Notes: generated from the letters alone by a model not told the origin. Counted from the stretch's first letter, positions 42,556-51,864 are shown. The stretch: DNA of 64,000 nucleotides from Bacilli bacterium (GCA_028287395.1 JAQBPR010000104.1:23413-87412); one strand, 5' to 3'. A program made the numbers and translations.

Positions 42556-44688
42556 GTGCTTTTGAAAAGACTTGGAACCCTATTTTTAGCAATCCTGCTT
42601 GTAAGCGCAATTATTCCAAGCGTTTCATCCGCTGCTGATGAAGTTGTCAAATCGATTGATTTTGATGATTCATCTACAATTCTACTTTATGTCACAGGAA
42701 TTACGGATCAATTAAAAGTGCTTGCAACAATTGATGGCGTTACAGCAAAAAAAGATGTTACGCAAGATGCGGTTTGGACATCCTCAAGTCCTGCTGTAGT
42801 TAAAGTTGATAAAGGCTTGCTTACTGGACTTTCTAAAGGGACATCAACCATTTCTGCCAAATATAAAGGATTTACAATTACACTTAATGCAACCTCGGAT
42901 TATTTGTTTAAAGAACTGCAAATAAATCCAAATCAGACGATGAACCTGAAACTGGGCGAAACGGTTACGATGAACGCATATGCGATTGATAATGATAGCA
43001 GCATTACACCGAATGACGTATCTGCTTCCGCAACATGGTCCAGTTCTAATAATAATATCGTTACGGCATCAGGCGGGGTGTTAACTCTGGTTGGTAAAGG
43101 CTCATCTATTATAACCGCTGCCTATAAAGGTCTTTCTAATAAAGTAACTGTAAACGTAACATCGCCTTACTCTAAAATTGAAATTGAAAAAACAGCTCTC
43201 GAATGGATGGTAGGACAGGATATACCTGCTCTTCAAGCTACTGCAACAGTTTTAGATAGTAGTGTAACGGAAGATGTTACAGCAATAGCTAATTGGAAAT
43301 CATCCAATCTGAATATTATTACAGTTTATCAGGGGAATATAAAGCCGGTTGGTGCCGGTACTGCAAAGATTTCGGTTGAGTATCTTGGGGTTAGTACAGA
43401 AATTACCGTCATCGTTCGATTACCCTATCAGGCCATGATGCTTACACCCGGAGATGATTTAAATTTATTTTTAAATGATCAGTCTGTTACTATTAAAGCA
43501 GAAGTATTAAACGATATTGTTTCTAAAAAGGATGTCACACAAGAAGCTAGTTGGACGAATTCAAACCCTTTTGTTGCTTCTGTGCAATCAGGAGTTATTA
43601 CACCAAAAGCAGCGGGTTCGACTGTTATAACCGTATCATACAATGGATTATCCAAAAGCTTGAAAGTGACCACAATGCAAAATTTACTAGAGTTGAAAGC
43701 ATCTGTGGAAAATCTTTCTTTATTCAAAAATGAAACAATAAAATTGCCTGCTGTAATTGGCACAGCAGTAGACGGACAAAAAAATGATTATTCTTCGATG
43801 CTATCATGGGATACTGCAGATACAAATGTTATAAAGATAGAGAATGGTAAAGTTACTGCAGTCAATGCAGGCGTTACGGAACTGACAGCAAAGCTTAGGG
43901 ATACTACTGTAACTATAAAAGTCATTGTTCAAGAAAAAGTATTAATCTTAAAGACTTCGCAAAATAGCTATTCCATGATTGTAGGCAATGATAGTGTACT
44001 TCCTATAGTAAAGGCAACCTTTGAAGACGGTACGGAAAAAGATGCATCCGATTTGATTACTTGGAAAACTTCCACTCCAAATTTATTAGTCAAAGATGGA
44101 AAAATAAAGGCATTATTAGGCGGGAAAGTAAATTTAATCGGAACCTATTTGAACAAAACTGTAACGATCCCAGTTATTATGGAAAATGAAATTACCAATA
44201 TTACAACGCTGGATCAAATAGAATTGAATCCACGCAAAAGTCAATCGATTAAAGTTATAGGTAAAGATTCAGATGATAAAAATATTACACTTACCTCAAA
44301 GATAATCTGGACTTCTTCAAATGTGTCCGTCGCAACAGTGAAAGGAAGTAATGTGACTGGAGTAGGTAAAGGAACTGCGACACTAACGGGTACCTATCAA
44401 GGTAAAACATTAACAGTTACGGTTAACGTCATTCCACGTTTAACTAAGTTACAATCTGATGAAATCGCATATAAATTAAAGGTGGGAGAAACTCAAGGTT
44501 TAGAAATAACAGCAATATATGAAAATGGGGATACTCAAATAATAACCAATGATGCTCAATTGTCTACTTATAATAAAAACATCGCAACGGTCAATAACGG
44601 AATTGTGACAGCCCTGAAAAAAGGATCAACAACGATTAAAGCTATTTATAATAATAAAACGATAACGATTCGGATTCAGGTCAAATAG
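42556..44688 (+). CDS. Secreted protein of eight Ig-like (BIG2-type) repeats
   Basis: The protein has about 710 residues: a signal peptide of about 29 residues ending near VSSA, then eight repeats of about 80-85 residues. Each repeat ends in a pattern like W-x-S-S-N/S-x-x-V-x-x-V-x-x-G-x-V-T-x-x-G-x-G-x-A-x-I-x-A-x-Y. BIG2 domains form beta sandwiches, often in surface adhesins or carbohydrate-binding proteins. I see no LPxTG, SLH, LysM or other anchor and no catalytic domain, so it may be free or bound via another partner. The start is GTG at 42556 with TGGAGGAGA upstream. Neighbours are a thioesterase and a PTS operon. Confidence 0.85.
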   Translation: MLLKRLGTLFLAILLVSAIIPSVSSAADEVVKSIDFDDSSTILLYVTGITDQLKVLATIDGVTAKKDVTQDAVWTSSSPAVVKVDKGLLTGLSKGTSTISAKYKGFTITLNATSDYLFKELQINPNQTMNLKLGETVTMNAYAIDNDSSITPNDVSASATWSSSNNNIVTASGGVLTLVGKGSSIITAAYKGLSNKVTVNVTSPYSKIEIEKTALEWMVGQDIPALQATATVLDSSVTEDVTAIANWKSSNLNIITVYQGNIKPVGAGTAKISVEYLGVSTEITVIVRLPYQAMMLTPGDDLNLFLNDQSVTIKAEVLNDIVSKKDVTQEASWTNSNPFVASVQSGVITPKAAGSTVITVSYNGLSKSLKVTTMQNLLELKASVENLSLFKNETIKLPAVIGTAVDGQKNDYSSMLSWDTADTNVIKIENGKVTAVNAGVTELTAKLRDTTVTIKVIVQEKVLILKTSQNSYSMIVGNDSVLPIVKATFEDGTEKDASDLITWKTSTPNLLVKDGKIKALLGGKVNLIGTYLNKTVTIPVIMENEITNITTLDQIELNPRKSQSIKVIGKDSDDKNITLTSKIIWTSSNVSVATVKGSNVTGVGKGTATLTGTYQGKTLTVTVNVIPRLTKLQSDEIAYKLKVGETQGLEITAIYENGDTQIITNDAQLSTYNKNIATVNNGIVTALKKGSTTIKAIYNNKTITIRIQVK

Positions 44689-44727
44689 ATACATACTATT
44701 CAAATTTCAAGCAAAATTCAATACCAT

Positions 44728-44760
44728 AAGGGAGATTTCTGAATTTAGAAATCTCTCTTT
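44728..44760 (+). terminator. Terminator after the Ig-like gene
   Basis: A 13-bp stem near GGGAGATTTCT/AGAAATCTCTC with T-rich tail. Confidence 0.85.
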
Positions 44761-44825
44761 GGCTCATTTTAATTCTAAATCAGCTTATATCCTCTAGAGC
44801 AAAAAAAGGTGGTGATTTCACAACT

Positions 44826-45683
44826 ATGAACCAGGATAATAGCCTTAAAATTGAACGTGTAATTGGTAATAATGTTGTTTTAACGAAAGATCAACATTCT
44901 GGTGAAGAGCTTGTACTGCTTGGAAAAGGAATCGGTTTTGCTTTAAAGGATGGAGGGTCGATTGATGTAAAGGATCCGCGTATTGAAAAGCGGTTTCGCT
45001 TAGATGACCGAAATCAACTGAGGCAATATCAATCCTTATTAGAGGAAATTGAGCCGGAAATCATCAATATTTCAGAAAAAATTATTACCTTAATGGAATC
45101 AGAATTTAAAAAAGAAGTTCAAAATAAAGTTTATTTGGCTTTACCAAGTCATATTCAATTTGCTATTTATCGCATACGCAATGATATGGATATTGTGAAT
45201 CCATTCTTGTATGAAACAAAAATGTGTTACCCTAAAGAGTATGAAATCGCTGAAAAAGCAGCAGAGATGATTAATCTTGCTTTTGGAATTCAAATACCAG
45301 AGGATGAAATTGGATTTTTAACCTTCCATGTTTATTCTGCAGTCACAAATGTTTCAGTAGGACAGCTCGTCAAATTTACTAATTTGACGAACGAAATGAT
45401 CGAAATTATTGAACAACGGAAATCTATTCAAATTCCAAAGGAAGGCGCCAACTACGTACGCCTAATTACGCATCTTAGGTTCAGTATTGAACGGATTAAT
45501 CAGAAAACGGTTGTTAAAAATCCATTTGTAGATGAAATGAAAAAAAATTTTCAAGCAGAATATAAGCTTGCTCTTGAATTAAGTTCAATCATGAAAGAAC
45601 ATTTACAAAGTGAAGTTCCAGAAGACGAAATAGGCTTTTTGGTTATGCATTTATATAGATTGTTTCAAGTATATGGGAATTAG
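44826..45683 (+). CDS. glcT: PRD-type transcription antiterminator, GlcT-like
   Basis: Antiterminators of this family bind an RNA hairpin (RAT) and prevent termination in sugar operons, under PTS phosphorylation control. The 285 residues have an N-terminal RNA-binding CAT domain (residues about 1-60) followed by two PTS regulation domains (about 65-170 and 180-285). Conserved histidines are visible in SHIQFAIYR, FHVYSAV, THLRFSIER and MHLYRLF. The gene heads an operon with EIIA, EIICB and HPr, so glucose or N-acetylglucosamine control is likely. No obvious RAT sequence lies upstream. Confidence 0.9.
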   Translation: MNQDNSLKIERVIGNNVVLTKDQHSGEELVLLGKGIGFALKDGGSIDVKDPRIEKRFRLDDRNQLRQYQSLLEEIEPEIINISEKIITLMESEFKKEVQNKVYLALPSHIQFAIYRIRNDMDIVNPFLYETKMCYPKEYEIAEKAAEMINLAFGIQIPEDEIGFLTFHVYSAVTNVSVGQLVKFTNLTNEMIEIIEQRKSIQIPKEGANYVRLITHLRFSIERINQKTVVKNPFVDEMKKNFQAEYKLALELSSIMKEHLQSEVPEDEIGFLVMHLYRLFQVYGN

Positions 45684-45698
45684 TAAGGAGAAAAGACG

Positions 45699-46190
45699 AT
45701 GACCGGCAAATGGCCCAAAGCAAATTACAAATCTATCCTCATTTTATCACCATTAACTGGCGAAGTCATTCAGCTTGAACAAATTCCAGATCAAATATTT
45801 GCTGAAAAACGTATGGGGGACGGGGTAGCAATCAAACCATCCACTGGAGTTTTGACGGCGCCTTTTAGTGGGACTGTTCTTCATTTAGTTAGTTCAAAGC
45901 ATGCTATTATATTGGAGCATCCAACTGGCTTGCAACTGCTTATTCATATTGGAATGAATACAGTCGGTTTACAAGGTAGAGGATTTACAGCTTATGTTGC
46001 CAGTGGTGAATTCGTTCAAGCCGGGCAATTATTAATTGAATTTGATTTAGAATTTCTCACAGCATCTGGATATTCACTGCTAACTCCCATTGTAATTGCG
46101 AACGAAAACATTGAAGCATATGTTGAATGTTCTTACAAAAGTGTAAAAGCAGGCGAGCCTGCAATGATGGAAATTTTTATGCGTAAATAG
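45699..46190 (+). CDS. PTS glucose-type IIA component
   Basis: EIIA-Glc receives phosphate from HPr and passes it to IIB. The 163 residues have the RMGDGVAIKPSTG region, active-site histidines H68 (SSKHAIILEHP) and H83 (LLIHIGMNTV), and GxFVxAGQ-like segment EFVQAGQLLIEFD. It lies 15 bases after glcT. B. subtilis has this domain fused in PtsG or as a separate protein; here it is separate. Confidence 0.93.
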   Translation: MTGKWPKANYKSILILSPLTGEVIQLEQIPDQIFAEKRMGDGVAIKPSTGVLTAPFSGTVLHLVSSKHAIILEHPTGLQLLIHIGMNTVGLQGRGFTAYVASGEFVQAGQLLIEFDLEFLTASGYSLLTPIVIANENIEAYVECSYKSVKAGEPAMMEIFMRK

Positions 46191-46223
46191 TCTAAGTACA
46201 ATGCCAATGAAAGTGGTGATTTT

Positions 46224-47693
46224 GTGCTCGCATTTTTGCAGAAAATCGGGAGATCGTTGATGCTTCCAGTCGCCACACTTCCTGCCGCTGCCATATTGAT
46301 GCGTTTCGGTAAGAGTATCGACTATAATAAAGATTTCCACTTGGGTGATAAAGTGGGTGGATTTATAAATCAATATATTGCCCCTTTTTTATATGCTGGA
46401 GGATCGGCAATATTAGATCATCTGCCCCTTATTTTTGCCGTTGGCGTAGCTATTGGTCTAGCAGGTGATGCGGTAGCGGCTCTTGCAGCGGTTATAGCCT
46501 ATGAAGTTTTAGAGAGCGTTTTATTAAAAATGCCTTTGGCTTTTCCCGGTATCGTAGACAAAACTTTGAATTTGGATACGGGTGTGCTTGGTGGAATTGT
46601 TGCCGGGGTTGTTTCGGCTTATATTTATAATAAATTTAATATGCTTCAGCTTCCGGATTGGCTTGGCTTTTTTAGCGGTAAACGATCTGTACCAATCATA
46701 ACTTCATTCGTTATGGTTATTGTCGCCATTGCCCTCGGATTAATTTGGGGTCCACTTCAACTGGAGTTGGATGTTTTTGGACAATGGGTCGTTGGATTGA
46801 ACGGAATTGGTGCGGCTATTTATGGTTTTGCTAATCGCTTATTGATTCCTTTTGGGTTGCATCACGTATTGAACAATATTGCTTGGTTTCAAATCGGTGA
46901 CTTTAGAGATTCCGGAGGTCATGAAATCAAAGGAGACATGTATCGTTTTCTTGCTGGAGACAAATCGGCAGGACTGTTTATGGGCGGTTTTTATCCAATC
47001 ATGATGTTTGCCTTACCCGCTGGAGCACTTGCGATTATTCATACGGCTAGGCCAGAAAAACGAAAAGCGATTCGATCTATTTTTTTTGGAGCAGCATTTG
47101 CTTCGTTTTTGACAGGTATTACAGAACCTTTAGAATTTGCTTTTATGTTCGTTGCTCCTGTTCTTTATGTCATACACGCATTATTAAGCGGTCTTTCCGG
47201 CTATATTGTTGCTTCCTTAGGTATAAAACTTGGATTTGGTTTTTCAGCTGGCTTTATTGATTATGTGATTAATTATCCATTAGCGACCCAGCCATTACTG
47301 ATCATACCCATAGGTTTATGCTTTGCTTTTGTTTATTATTTTTTATTTCGTTTTCTCATTATTAAACTGAACTTGAAAACACCTGGGCGAGAAGATGAAG
47401 CAGCAGCTCCGTCACGAGCACCTTATCTTTCAGGTGGGACTATAAGCCAGAATGCCAAGTTAGTGCTTGTATCCCTCGGTGGTGCAGAGAATATAGTTGG
47501 AATCGATGCCTGTATTACTCGACTGCGTCTAATACTGATTGACGAACGTCTGATTAATGATAATCTTTTGAAAGAATTAGGTTCTTCAGGGGTCATGCGA
47601 CTTGGAAAAGGAGTCGTACAGGTTATTTTTGGCGTTCAATCCGAGCTAATTAAGGATGCTATTGTGAAATTAATGGTGCAAAGTAAACCATAA
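46224..47693 (+). CDS. PTS IICB component, glucose/N-acetylglucosamine type
   Basis: The 489-residue protein transports and phosphorylates the sugar. The IIC domain (about 1-365) has multiple membrane helices and the GITEPLEFAFMFVAP substrate motif near residue 298; a linker leads to the IIB domain (about 410-485) with the phosphocysteine in GIDACITRLRL (C430). The start is GTG with AAAGTGG nearby. The motifs fit the glucose-glucosamine family; N-acetylglucosamine is possible. It is separate from IIA. Confidence 0.9.
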   Translation: MLAFLQKIGRSLMLPVATLPAAAILMRFGKSIDYNKDFHLGDKVGGFINQYIAPFLYAGGSAILDHLPLIFAVGVAIGLAGDAVAALAAVIAYEVLESVLLKMPLAFPGIVDKTLNLDTGVLGGIVAGVVSAYIYNKFNMLQLPDWLGFFSGKRSVPIITSFVMVIVAIALGLIWGPLQLELDVFGQWVVGLNGIGAAIYGFANRLLIPFGLHHVLNNIAWFQIGDFRDSGGHEIKGDMYRFLAGDKSAGLFMGGFYPIMMFALPAGALAIIHTARPEKRKAIRSIFFGAAFASFLTGITEPLEFAFMFVAPVLYVIHALLSGLSGYIVASLGIKLGFGFSAGFIDYVINYPLATQPLLIIPIGLCFAFVYYFLFRFLIIKLNLKTPGREDEAAAPSRAPYLSGGTISQNAKLVLVSLGGAENIVGIDACITRLRLILIDERLINDNLLKELGSSGVMRLGKGVVQVIFGVQSELIKDAIVKLMVQSKP

Positions 47694-47722
47694 AAATATG
47701 TTCGAATGGGGGTGCTCAACTT

Positions 47723-47986
47723 ATGCAGCATGAAGTCGTGATCGATCATTTGTTAGGTCTCCATGCAAGACCGGCAAGCAGACTTGTTGAGGTCTCCAGA
47801 AATTTTCCCTGCTCGATTTATTTGAAGGTAGAAGGGAAACGATACAGTGCCAAGAGTATAGTTAATATTTTACTTGCTGGAGTCAAATATGGTGATACGG
47901 TTACGGTGATTGCTGAAGGGGAACGGGAAGAAGAAGCTATAGAGGCGATTACAGCATTTTTAGCATCGAAAATAGATTTAACATAA
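47723..47986 (+). CDS. HPr family phosphocarrier protein
   Basis: HPr passes phosphate from EI to EIIA. The 87 residues hold the active histidine in GLHARPASR (H14) and a regulatory serine in AKSIVNILLAG (S45), the site for HPr kinase in Bacillota. It lies 30 bases after the IICB gene, so this is a plasmid-like complete set without EI. It may be a dedicated HPr copy for this operon or the general one; the window has no ptsI. Confidence 0.88.
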   Translation: MQHEVVIDHLLGLHARPASRLVEVSRNFPCSIYLKVEGKRYSAKSIVNILLAGVKYGDTVTVIAEGEREEEAIEAITAFLASKIDLT

Positions 47987-48005
47987 ATTAATTTCAATTT
48001 AACGG

Positions 48006-48034
48006 TTGATTTACTAGAAAGTTTATAGTATATT
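48006..48034 (+). promoter_or_regulatory. Promoter between the HPr gene and the sugar ABC operon
   Basis: TTGATT (48006-48011), a 17-base spacer and TATATT (48029-48034). About 18 bases downstream is an imperfect palindrome GTGATAACGTGTTAC with a central CG, similar to LacI-family operators. Confidence 0.6.
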
Positions 48035-48071
48035 GTAACTAATCAAATAAGTGATAACGTGTTACCGCAAG

Positions 48072-48121
48072 GGCATGAGTTATTGTAGCTTTTTTAAGCT
48101 CACTAACTCATGCCTTTTTTT
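48072..48121 (+). terminator. Terminator or attenuator in the ABC operon leader
   Basis: A perfect 11-bp stem GGCATGAGTTA/TAACTCATGCC with a T run. It ends the PTS operon, but lies downstream of the promoter at 48006, between it and the binding-protein gene. Confidence 0.88.
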
Positions 48122-48213
48122 TGCTTTTTGAAGAGGTCTGTCACTTATCAATTGTTTGGGAGTAAAAGCAAGAAGAGCAAACAGATCCACAAAAAAGGGA
48201 GCGAGGTATTAGA

Positions 48214-49581
48214 ATGAAAAGTAAAAAGTGGGCAACATTATCTCTTGTCAGTGCAATGACTCTTACCCTATTAGCAGGGTGCGGAACAAGCAGCACAAAC
48301 ACGGCAAGCAGTGCTTCACCTGCTGCAACAACAGCAGCGACTGTAGCACCTGATGCTACAAAAGCACCAGCAGCTGGTCCAGCAAAACTTACGGGTAACC
48401 TGGAAATCCAATATTTTGTCGGTGGTTATGGCGACAAATGGTGGAAACAAGTAATCGGTCAATTCCAAGCTGAAAATCCTGATTTGAAAATTGTTGAAAC
48501 TGCAGGTCCTAAAATCAATGAACAAACTAAACCGCGCTGGATCGCTGGTAACCCGCCAGATTTCGTTTACATTGACGGACCGGAATTCAATGAAGCCCAA
48601 GCGGTAACTGATGGTCAATTGGAAGATTTGACTTCATGGATCCCTGACGCGAAAAACGTTGACGGCGACAAAATTCTTAGTTTGTTAGCGCAAGCTCCAG
48701 AAAAACATGATGGGAAAATTTACTCTGTTCCATTGGTTCTTAATACATGGGGTGTTTTCTGGGATAAGAAACTATTTAAAGATAAAGGTATCGATGCGCC
48801 GACAGACTGGCCTTCATTCCTTGACGCATCAGCTAAACTTAAAGCAGCGGGTATTACACCTTTCATTCATACAGGTAAATATCCGTACTACATTCAAAGA
48901 TCCATTCTTTTGCCAGCTTTCGTTTCAGCTAATAACAACGATTACTCCATTCTTCAAGATATTGCGGATTTGAAACCGGATGTTTGGGCAAAACCAGCTA
49001 TTCTTGCAGGACTGAACAAATTGGTTGAATTACGCGATAAAGGTTTCATCGATAAAGCATCAACTTCAATCAATCACACAGATTCACAAACATTATTCTT
49101 ACAGCATAAGGATGGCTTCATTCCAAACGGATTATGGTTGCCGGGTGAAATGGCAAAAGACGTTCCAGCTGACTTCAGCTTTGGTGAAATTCCTTCCGTT
49201 ACGCAAGATAAAGGCGGAAAAATTGTAGCTAACACTGGAACTGCAACAGTAGCCATTGCAGCTAAAGGCAAAAACAAAGACAATGCAAAAGCATTCTTAC
49301 AATTCATTTTCTCTAAGAAACAAGCAGGTTCATTCGCTGAGTTAAGCGGAGCACCTTCAAACATTAAAGCAGACATCAGTAACTCTAATGCAGCTCCTTA
49401 CATTAAAGATGCTGTTGCAGCTTTAAGCTCAGATAACACAGTGGTTGTTCCTTCAATCACAATTCCAGATGATCTAGACAAAGCTATGTGGGATGCAGAC
49501 GTTGCCTTGACAAGTGGTACAATCCAACCTGCTGACTGGATCAAACGTGTTAGTGCAGCAGCAGCTAAAGCTAAGAAATAA
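48214..49581 (+). CDS. Sugar ABC transporter substrate-binding lipoprotein
   Basis: The 455-residue binding protein starts with a lipoprotein signal with lipobox LLAGC and a Thr/Ala/Pro-rich linker of about 35 residues. The rest is a cluster-B/CUT1-type fold (FVGGYGDKWWKQV; GNPPDFVYIDGPEF; VPLVLNTWGVFWDKKLF). It would capture an oligosaccharide for the two permeases that follow. GGGAGCGAGG precedes the ATG. Its neighbours, a GlcT/PTS operon of the GlcNAc type, suggest an amino-sugar ligand, but this is inference. Confidence 0.92.
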   Translation: MKSKKWATLSLVSAMTLTLLAGCGTSSTNTASSASPAATTAATVAPDATKAPAAGPAKLTGNLEIQYFVGGYGDKWWKQVIGQFQAENPDLKIVETAGPKINEQTKPRWIAGNPPDFVYIDGPEFNEAQAVTDGQLEDLTSWIPDAKNVDGDKILSLLAQAPEKHDGKIYSVPLVLNTWGVFWDKKLFKDKGIDAPTDWPSFLDASAKLKAAGITPFIHTGKYPYYIQRSILLPAFVSANNNDYSILQDIADLKPDVWAKPAILAGLNKLVELRDKGFIDKASTSINHTDSQTLFLQHKDGFIPNGLWLPGEMAKDVPADFSFGEIPSVTQDKGGKIVANTGTATVAIAAKGKNKDNAKAFLQFIFSKKQAGSFAELSGAPSNIKADISNSNAAPYIKDAVAALSSDNTVVVPSITIPDDLDKAMWDADVALTSGTIQPADWIKRVSAAAAKAKK

Positions 49582-49616
49582 ATCTTGCAAAGCCTTTTTA
49601 AAATGATATGATTTTC

Positions 49617-49656
49617 GCGAATGATGATTAAGGTAAGCAACTTAATCATCATTCGC
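49617..49656 (+). repeat. Strong hairpin between binding protein and permease genes
   Basis: A perfect 16-bp stem (GCGAATGATGATTAAG and its complement) with an 8-base loop. Such hairpins often protect the binding-protein message and reduce permease levels; the tail AATTTT makes it a weak terminator. Confidence 0.8.
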
Positions 49657-49685
49657 AATTTTACTGTAGGGACGGGGAAGATAGA

Positions 49686-50588
49686 ATGAAGAAAAAAACA
49701 ATACAATGGAATCGGATCATATTTATCGCTTCATTCATTATTCCGACTTTTTTGTTCTTTTGCCTCTTTACAGTTTATCCTGTTGTGCAGGCGTTGGAAA
49801 AATCTTTTTATAAATGGTCAGGTATGTCGAATAAAATGTCCTACATCGGATTTGATAACTTCAAAGATATGTTTCAAGATCCGATTATTTGGACTTCGAT
49901 TGGAAATGATTATTTTCTAGTTATCGGCAAAGTGATAGGAATAATGATTCTTGCCACATTTTTCGCAGTTGCATTAACACGTTTCGGTTTAAAAAGTGCG
50001 GGCTTTTTCCGAGCTATATTCTTCATTCCGAATGTTATTTCCGTAGTAGTGATTGGCGTGTTATGGAATTTTATTTATAATACCAAAATAGGATTTCTCA
50101 ATGCTTTTTTATCTTTATTTACAAATAAAACCGTTGATATCAATTGGTTGGGCTTTGAGAAGCATACGATTTGGATGTTGCTGCCCCCAACAATTTGGGC
50201 CGGTATTGGATTTTATATGATTCTTCTGATCGCTGCAATAGTGAATATCCCCGCTTCGTTATACGAATCGGCCAATATAGACGGTGCCAGTCAATGGAGG
50301 CAGTTCCGTAGTATAACGTTGCCACTTATTTGGGAGCAAATTCAAGTTTCCATCCTTTCTATTGTTATTACCACGTTGAATGGCTCTTTTGTTATTGTGA
50401 CGATTATGACAGTAGGCGGGCCAGATAATACTACGCAAGTGATGGGTAGTTATTTGTATCAAATGGCTTTTAGACAATATCATTTCGGCTATGGAGCAGC
50501 CATTGGCGTTCTGATTCTTATTTTGGCGCTTCTCACGACAGTTGTTTTACAGAGAATTATGAAACGTGAAGTTGTTGAAATGAGTTAA
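49686..50588 (+). CDS. Sugar ABC transporter permease 1 (CUT1)
   Basis: The 300-residue protein is a MalF-type membrane subunit with six or so helices and the EAA loop reading YESANIDGASQWRQFRSITLP, which contacts the ATPase. No ATPase gene is in the operon; a shared one such as MsmX is probable. It forms the importer with the binding protein and permease 2. Confidence 0.93.
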   Translation: MKKKTIQWNRIIFIASFIIPTFLFFCLFTVYPVVQALEKSFYKWSGMSNKMSYIGFDNFKDMFQDPIIWTSIGNDYFLVIGKVIGIMILATFFAVALTRFGLKSAGFFRAIFFIPNVISVVVIGVLWNFIYNTKIGFLNAFLSLFTNKTVDINWLGFEKHTIWMLLPPTIWAGIGFYMILLIAAIVNIPASLYESANIDGASQWRQFRSITLPLIWEQIQVSILSIVITTLNGSFVIVTIMTVGGPDNTTQVMGSYLYQMAFRQYHFGYGAAIGVLILILALLTTVVLQRIMKREVVEMS

Positions 50589-50622
50589 AGCCAATGAAAA
50601 TACAAAGTGAAGTAGGGGAACC

Positions 50623-51468
50623 ATGAACCTGACAAATAGAAATCCGTTGTTTAAAATTATTCTTTGGTTGATTCTCCTTATTTGGAGTGTAGCTGTTTTA
50701 TATCCATTGATATGGACGCTGCTTGACGCATTAAAAAACAATAAACAATTTTTCTTAAATGCGCCTTGGGCATTTCCCAAATCCCCTTTCTTATGGTCTA
50801 ATTTTTCATATGTTTGGACCAAATATCATTTAGGCACTTATTTTTTCAATTCAATTGAAGTAACAGCAGGCAGTACTTTACTTGGATTGCTATTAGCGGC
50901 CTCAACTGCTTACGTTTTGGCTAGATATGCATTCAAGGGAAGCAAATTATTGTTTATGACATATATTGCCTCTATGGCGATTCCGCTTCAGCTTGCGATT
51001 ATTCCGTTGTTTTTCTTGATTCAACAGCTTCATTTAATTAATACGCAGCTAGGCCTGATCCTTGTGTATGCGGCTCAAACTTTACCTTTTGGTATCTTTG
51101 TCCTTATTGGCTTTTATAAATCATTGCCAAAGGATTTGGAAGAGGCATCGGTAATTGACGGTGCTACTTATTTCGGCACATTTTTCCGAGTCATGCTGCC
51201 ATTGTCGCAGCCGGGGTTGGTTACAGTAGCTATTACAAATGTATTATCTAACTGGAACGAATATTTTATCGGATCGATTTTAGTTAATGATCCAACCCAT
51301 TATACTGTTCCGGTCGGCGTTGCTATTATGCAAGCCGAGTTTCAGTACCGCACGGAATGGGGACCTTTATTCGCAGCATTGCTTATTGCTACATTACCAA
51401 CTTTAGTATTCTATATATTTTTCCAAAAACAAATTGCCAGCGGAATTACGGCGGGTGCAGTTAAATAA
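50623..51468 (+). CDS. Sugar ABC transporter permease 2 (CUT1)
   Basis: The 281-residue partner permease is MalG-type, with six helices and the EAA loop EEASVIDGATYFGTFFR-x-MLP. The last residues (KQIASGITAGAVK) are the typical CUT1 C-terminus. AGTAGGGG lies before the ATG. It ends the operon; a terminator follows at 51487. Confidence 0.93.
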   Translation: MNLTNRNPLFKIILWLILLIWSVAVLYPLIWTLLDALKNNKQFFLNAPWAFPKSPFLWSNFSYVWTKYHLGTYFFNSIEVTAGSTLLGLLLAASTAYVLARYAFKGSKLLFMTYIASMAIPLQLAIIPLFFLIQQLHLINTQLGLILVYAAQTLPFGIFVLIGFYKSLPKDLEEASVIDGATYFGTFFRVMLPLSQPGLVTVAITNVLSNWNEYFIGSILVNDPTHYTVPVGVAIMQAEFQYRTEWGPLFAALLIATLPTLVFYIFFQKQIASGITAGAVK

Positions 51469-51486
51469 CCAATGTCTCATAGACAT

Positions 51487-51526
51487 AAAAGCTGGATTCC
51501 TTATTCTCGGGAGCCAGCTTTTGCTG
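51487..51526 (+). terminator. Terminator after the ABC operon
   Basis: A 9-bp stem AAAAGCTGG/CCAGCTTTT with an inner GGGAG region and a T-rich tail. Confidence 0.85.
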
Positions 51527-51617
51527 TGTTTTATTTTTTTCGATTGACATCCTCATTTTTTTTTAGCATCATAAGTAAAGTGATGTTTAAGTTGGATGTG
51601 AAAGGGATGGATCTGGA

Positions 51618-51833
51618 ATGAGCGAAGGCGATTATTTTGTAATTAAGGCCAAAGATAATGGTGTGCATGTCATTGGTTTAACCCGTGGTCAGGACACAAA
51701 ATTTCATCATACGGAGAAATTAGACAAAGGTGAGGTCATGATTGCCCAATTTACGGATCACACTTCAGCGGTGAAAATAAGAGGCAAGGCAGTCATTATG
51801 ACTAAGTATGGGGTTATTGACACAGAAGAATAA
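51618..51833 (+). CDS. mtrB: TRAP, trp RNA-binding attenuation protein
   Basis: TRAP forms an 11-mer ring that, with tryptophan bound, winds GAG/UAG-repeat RNA around it and causes trp operon termination. The 71 residues match B. subtilis Mtr[18 protein letters not shown], then DTKFHH, then E33-K34 and K53-R55, which correspond to the RNA-contacting residues. In B. subtilis it is in an operon with folE (mtrA); here folE is missing and mtrB stands alone after the ABC operon. Its likely target lies at 61914-61981. Confidence 0.96.
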   Translation: MSEGDYFVIKAKDNGVHVIGLTRGQDTKFHHTEKLDKGEVMIAQFTDHTSAVKIRGKAVIMTKYGVIDTEE

Positions 51834-51842
51834 TTTGTCCCT

Positions 51843-51864
51843 GCAGGCATAGCCTGCTTTTTTT
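51843..51864 (+). terminator. Terminator after mtrB
   Basis: 6-bp stem GCAGGC/GCCTGC with ATA loop and seven Ts. The same stem sequence occurs upstream of cmk at 29194. Confidence 0.9.

Noticed and set aside
48051..48066. A catabolite response element (cre)
   Set aside because: GTGATAACGTGTTAC matches only part of the consensus; it fits a general LacI-type palindrome better.
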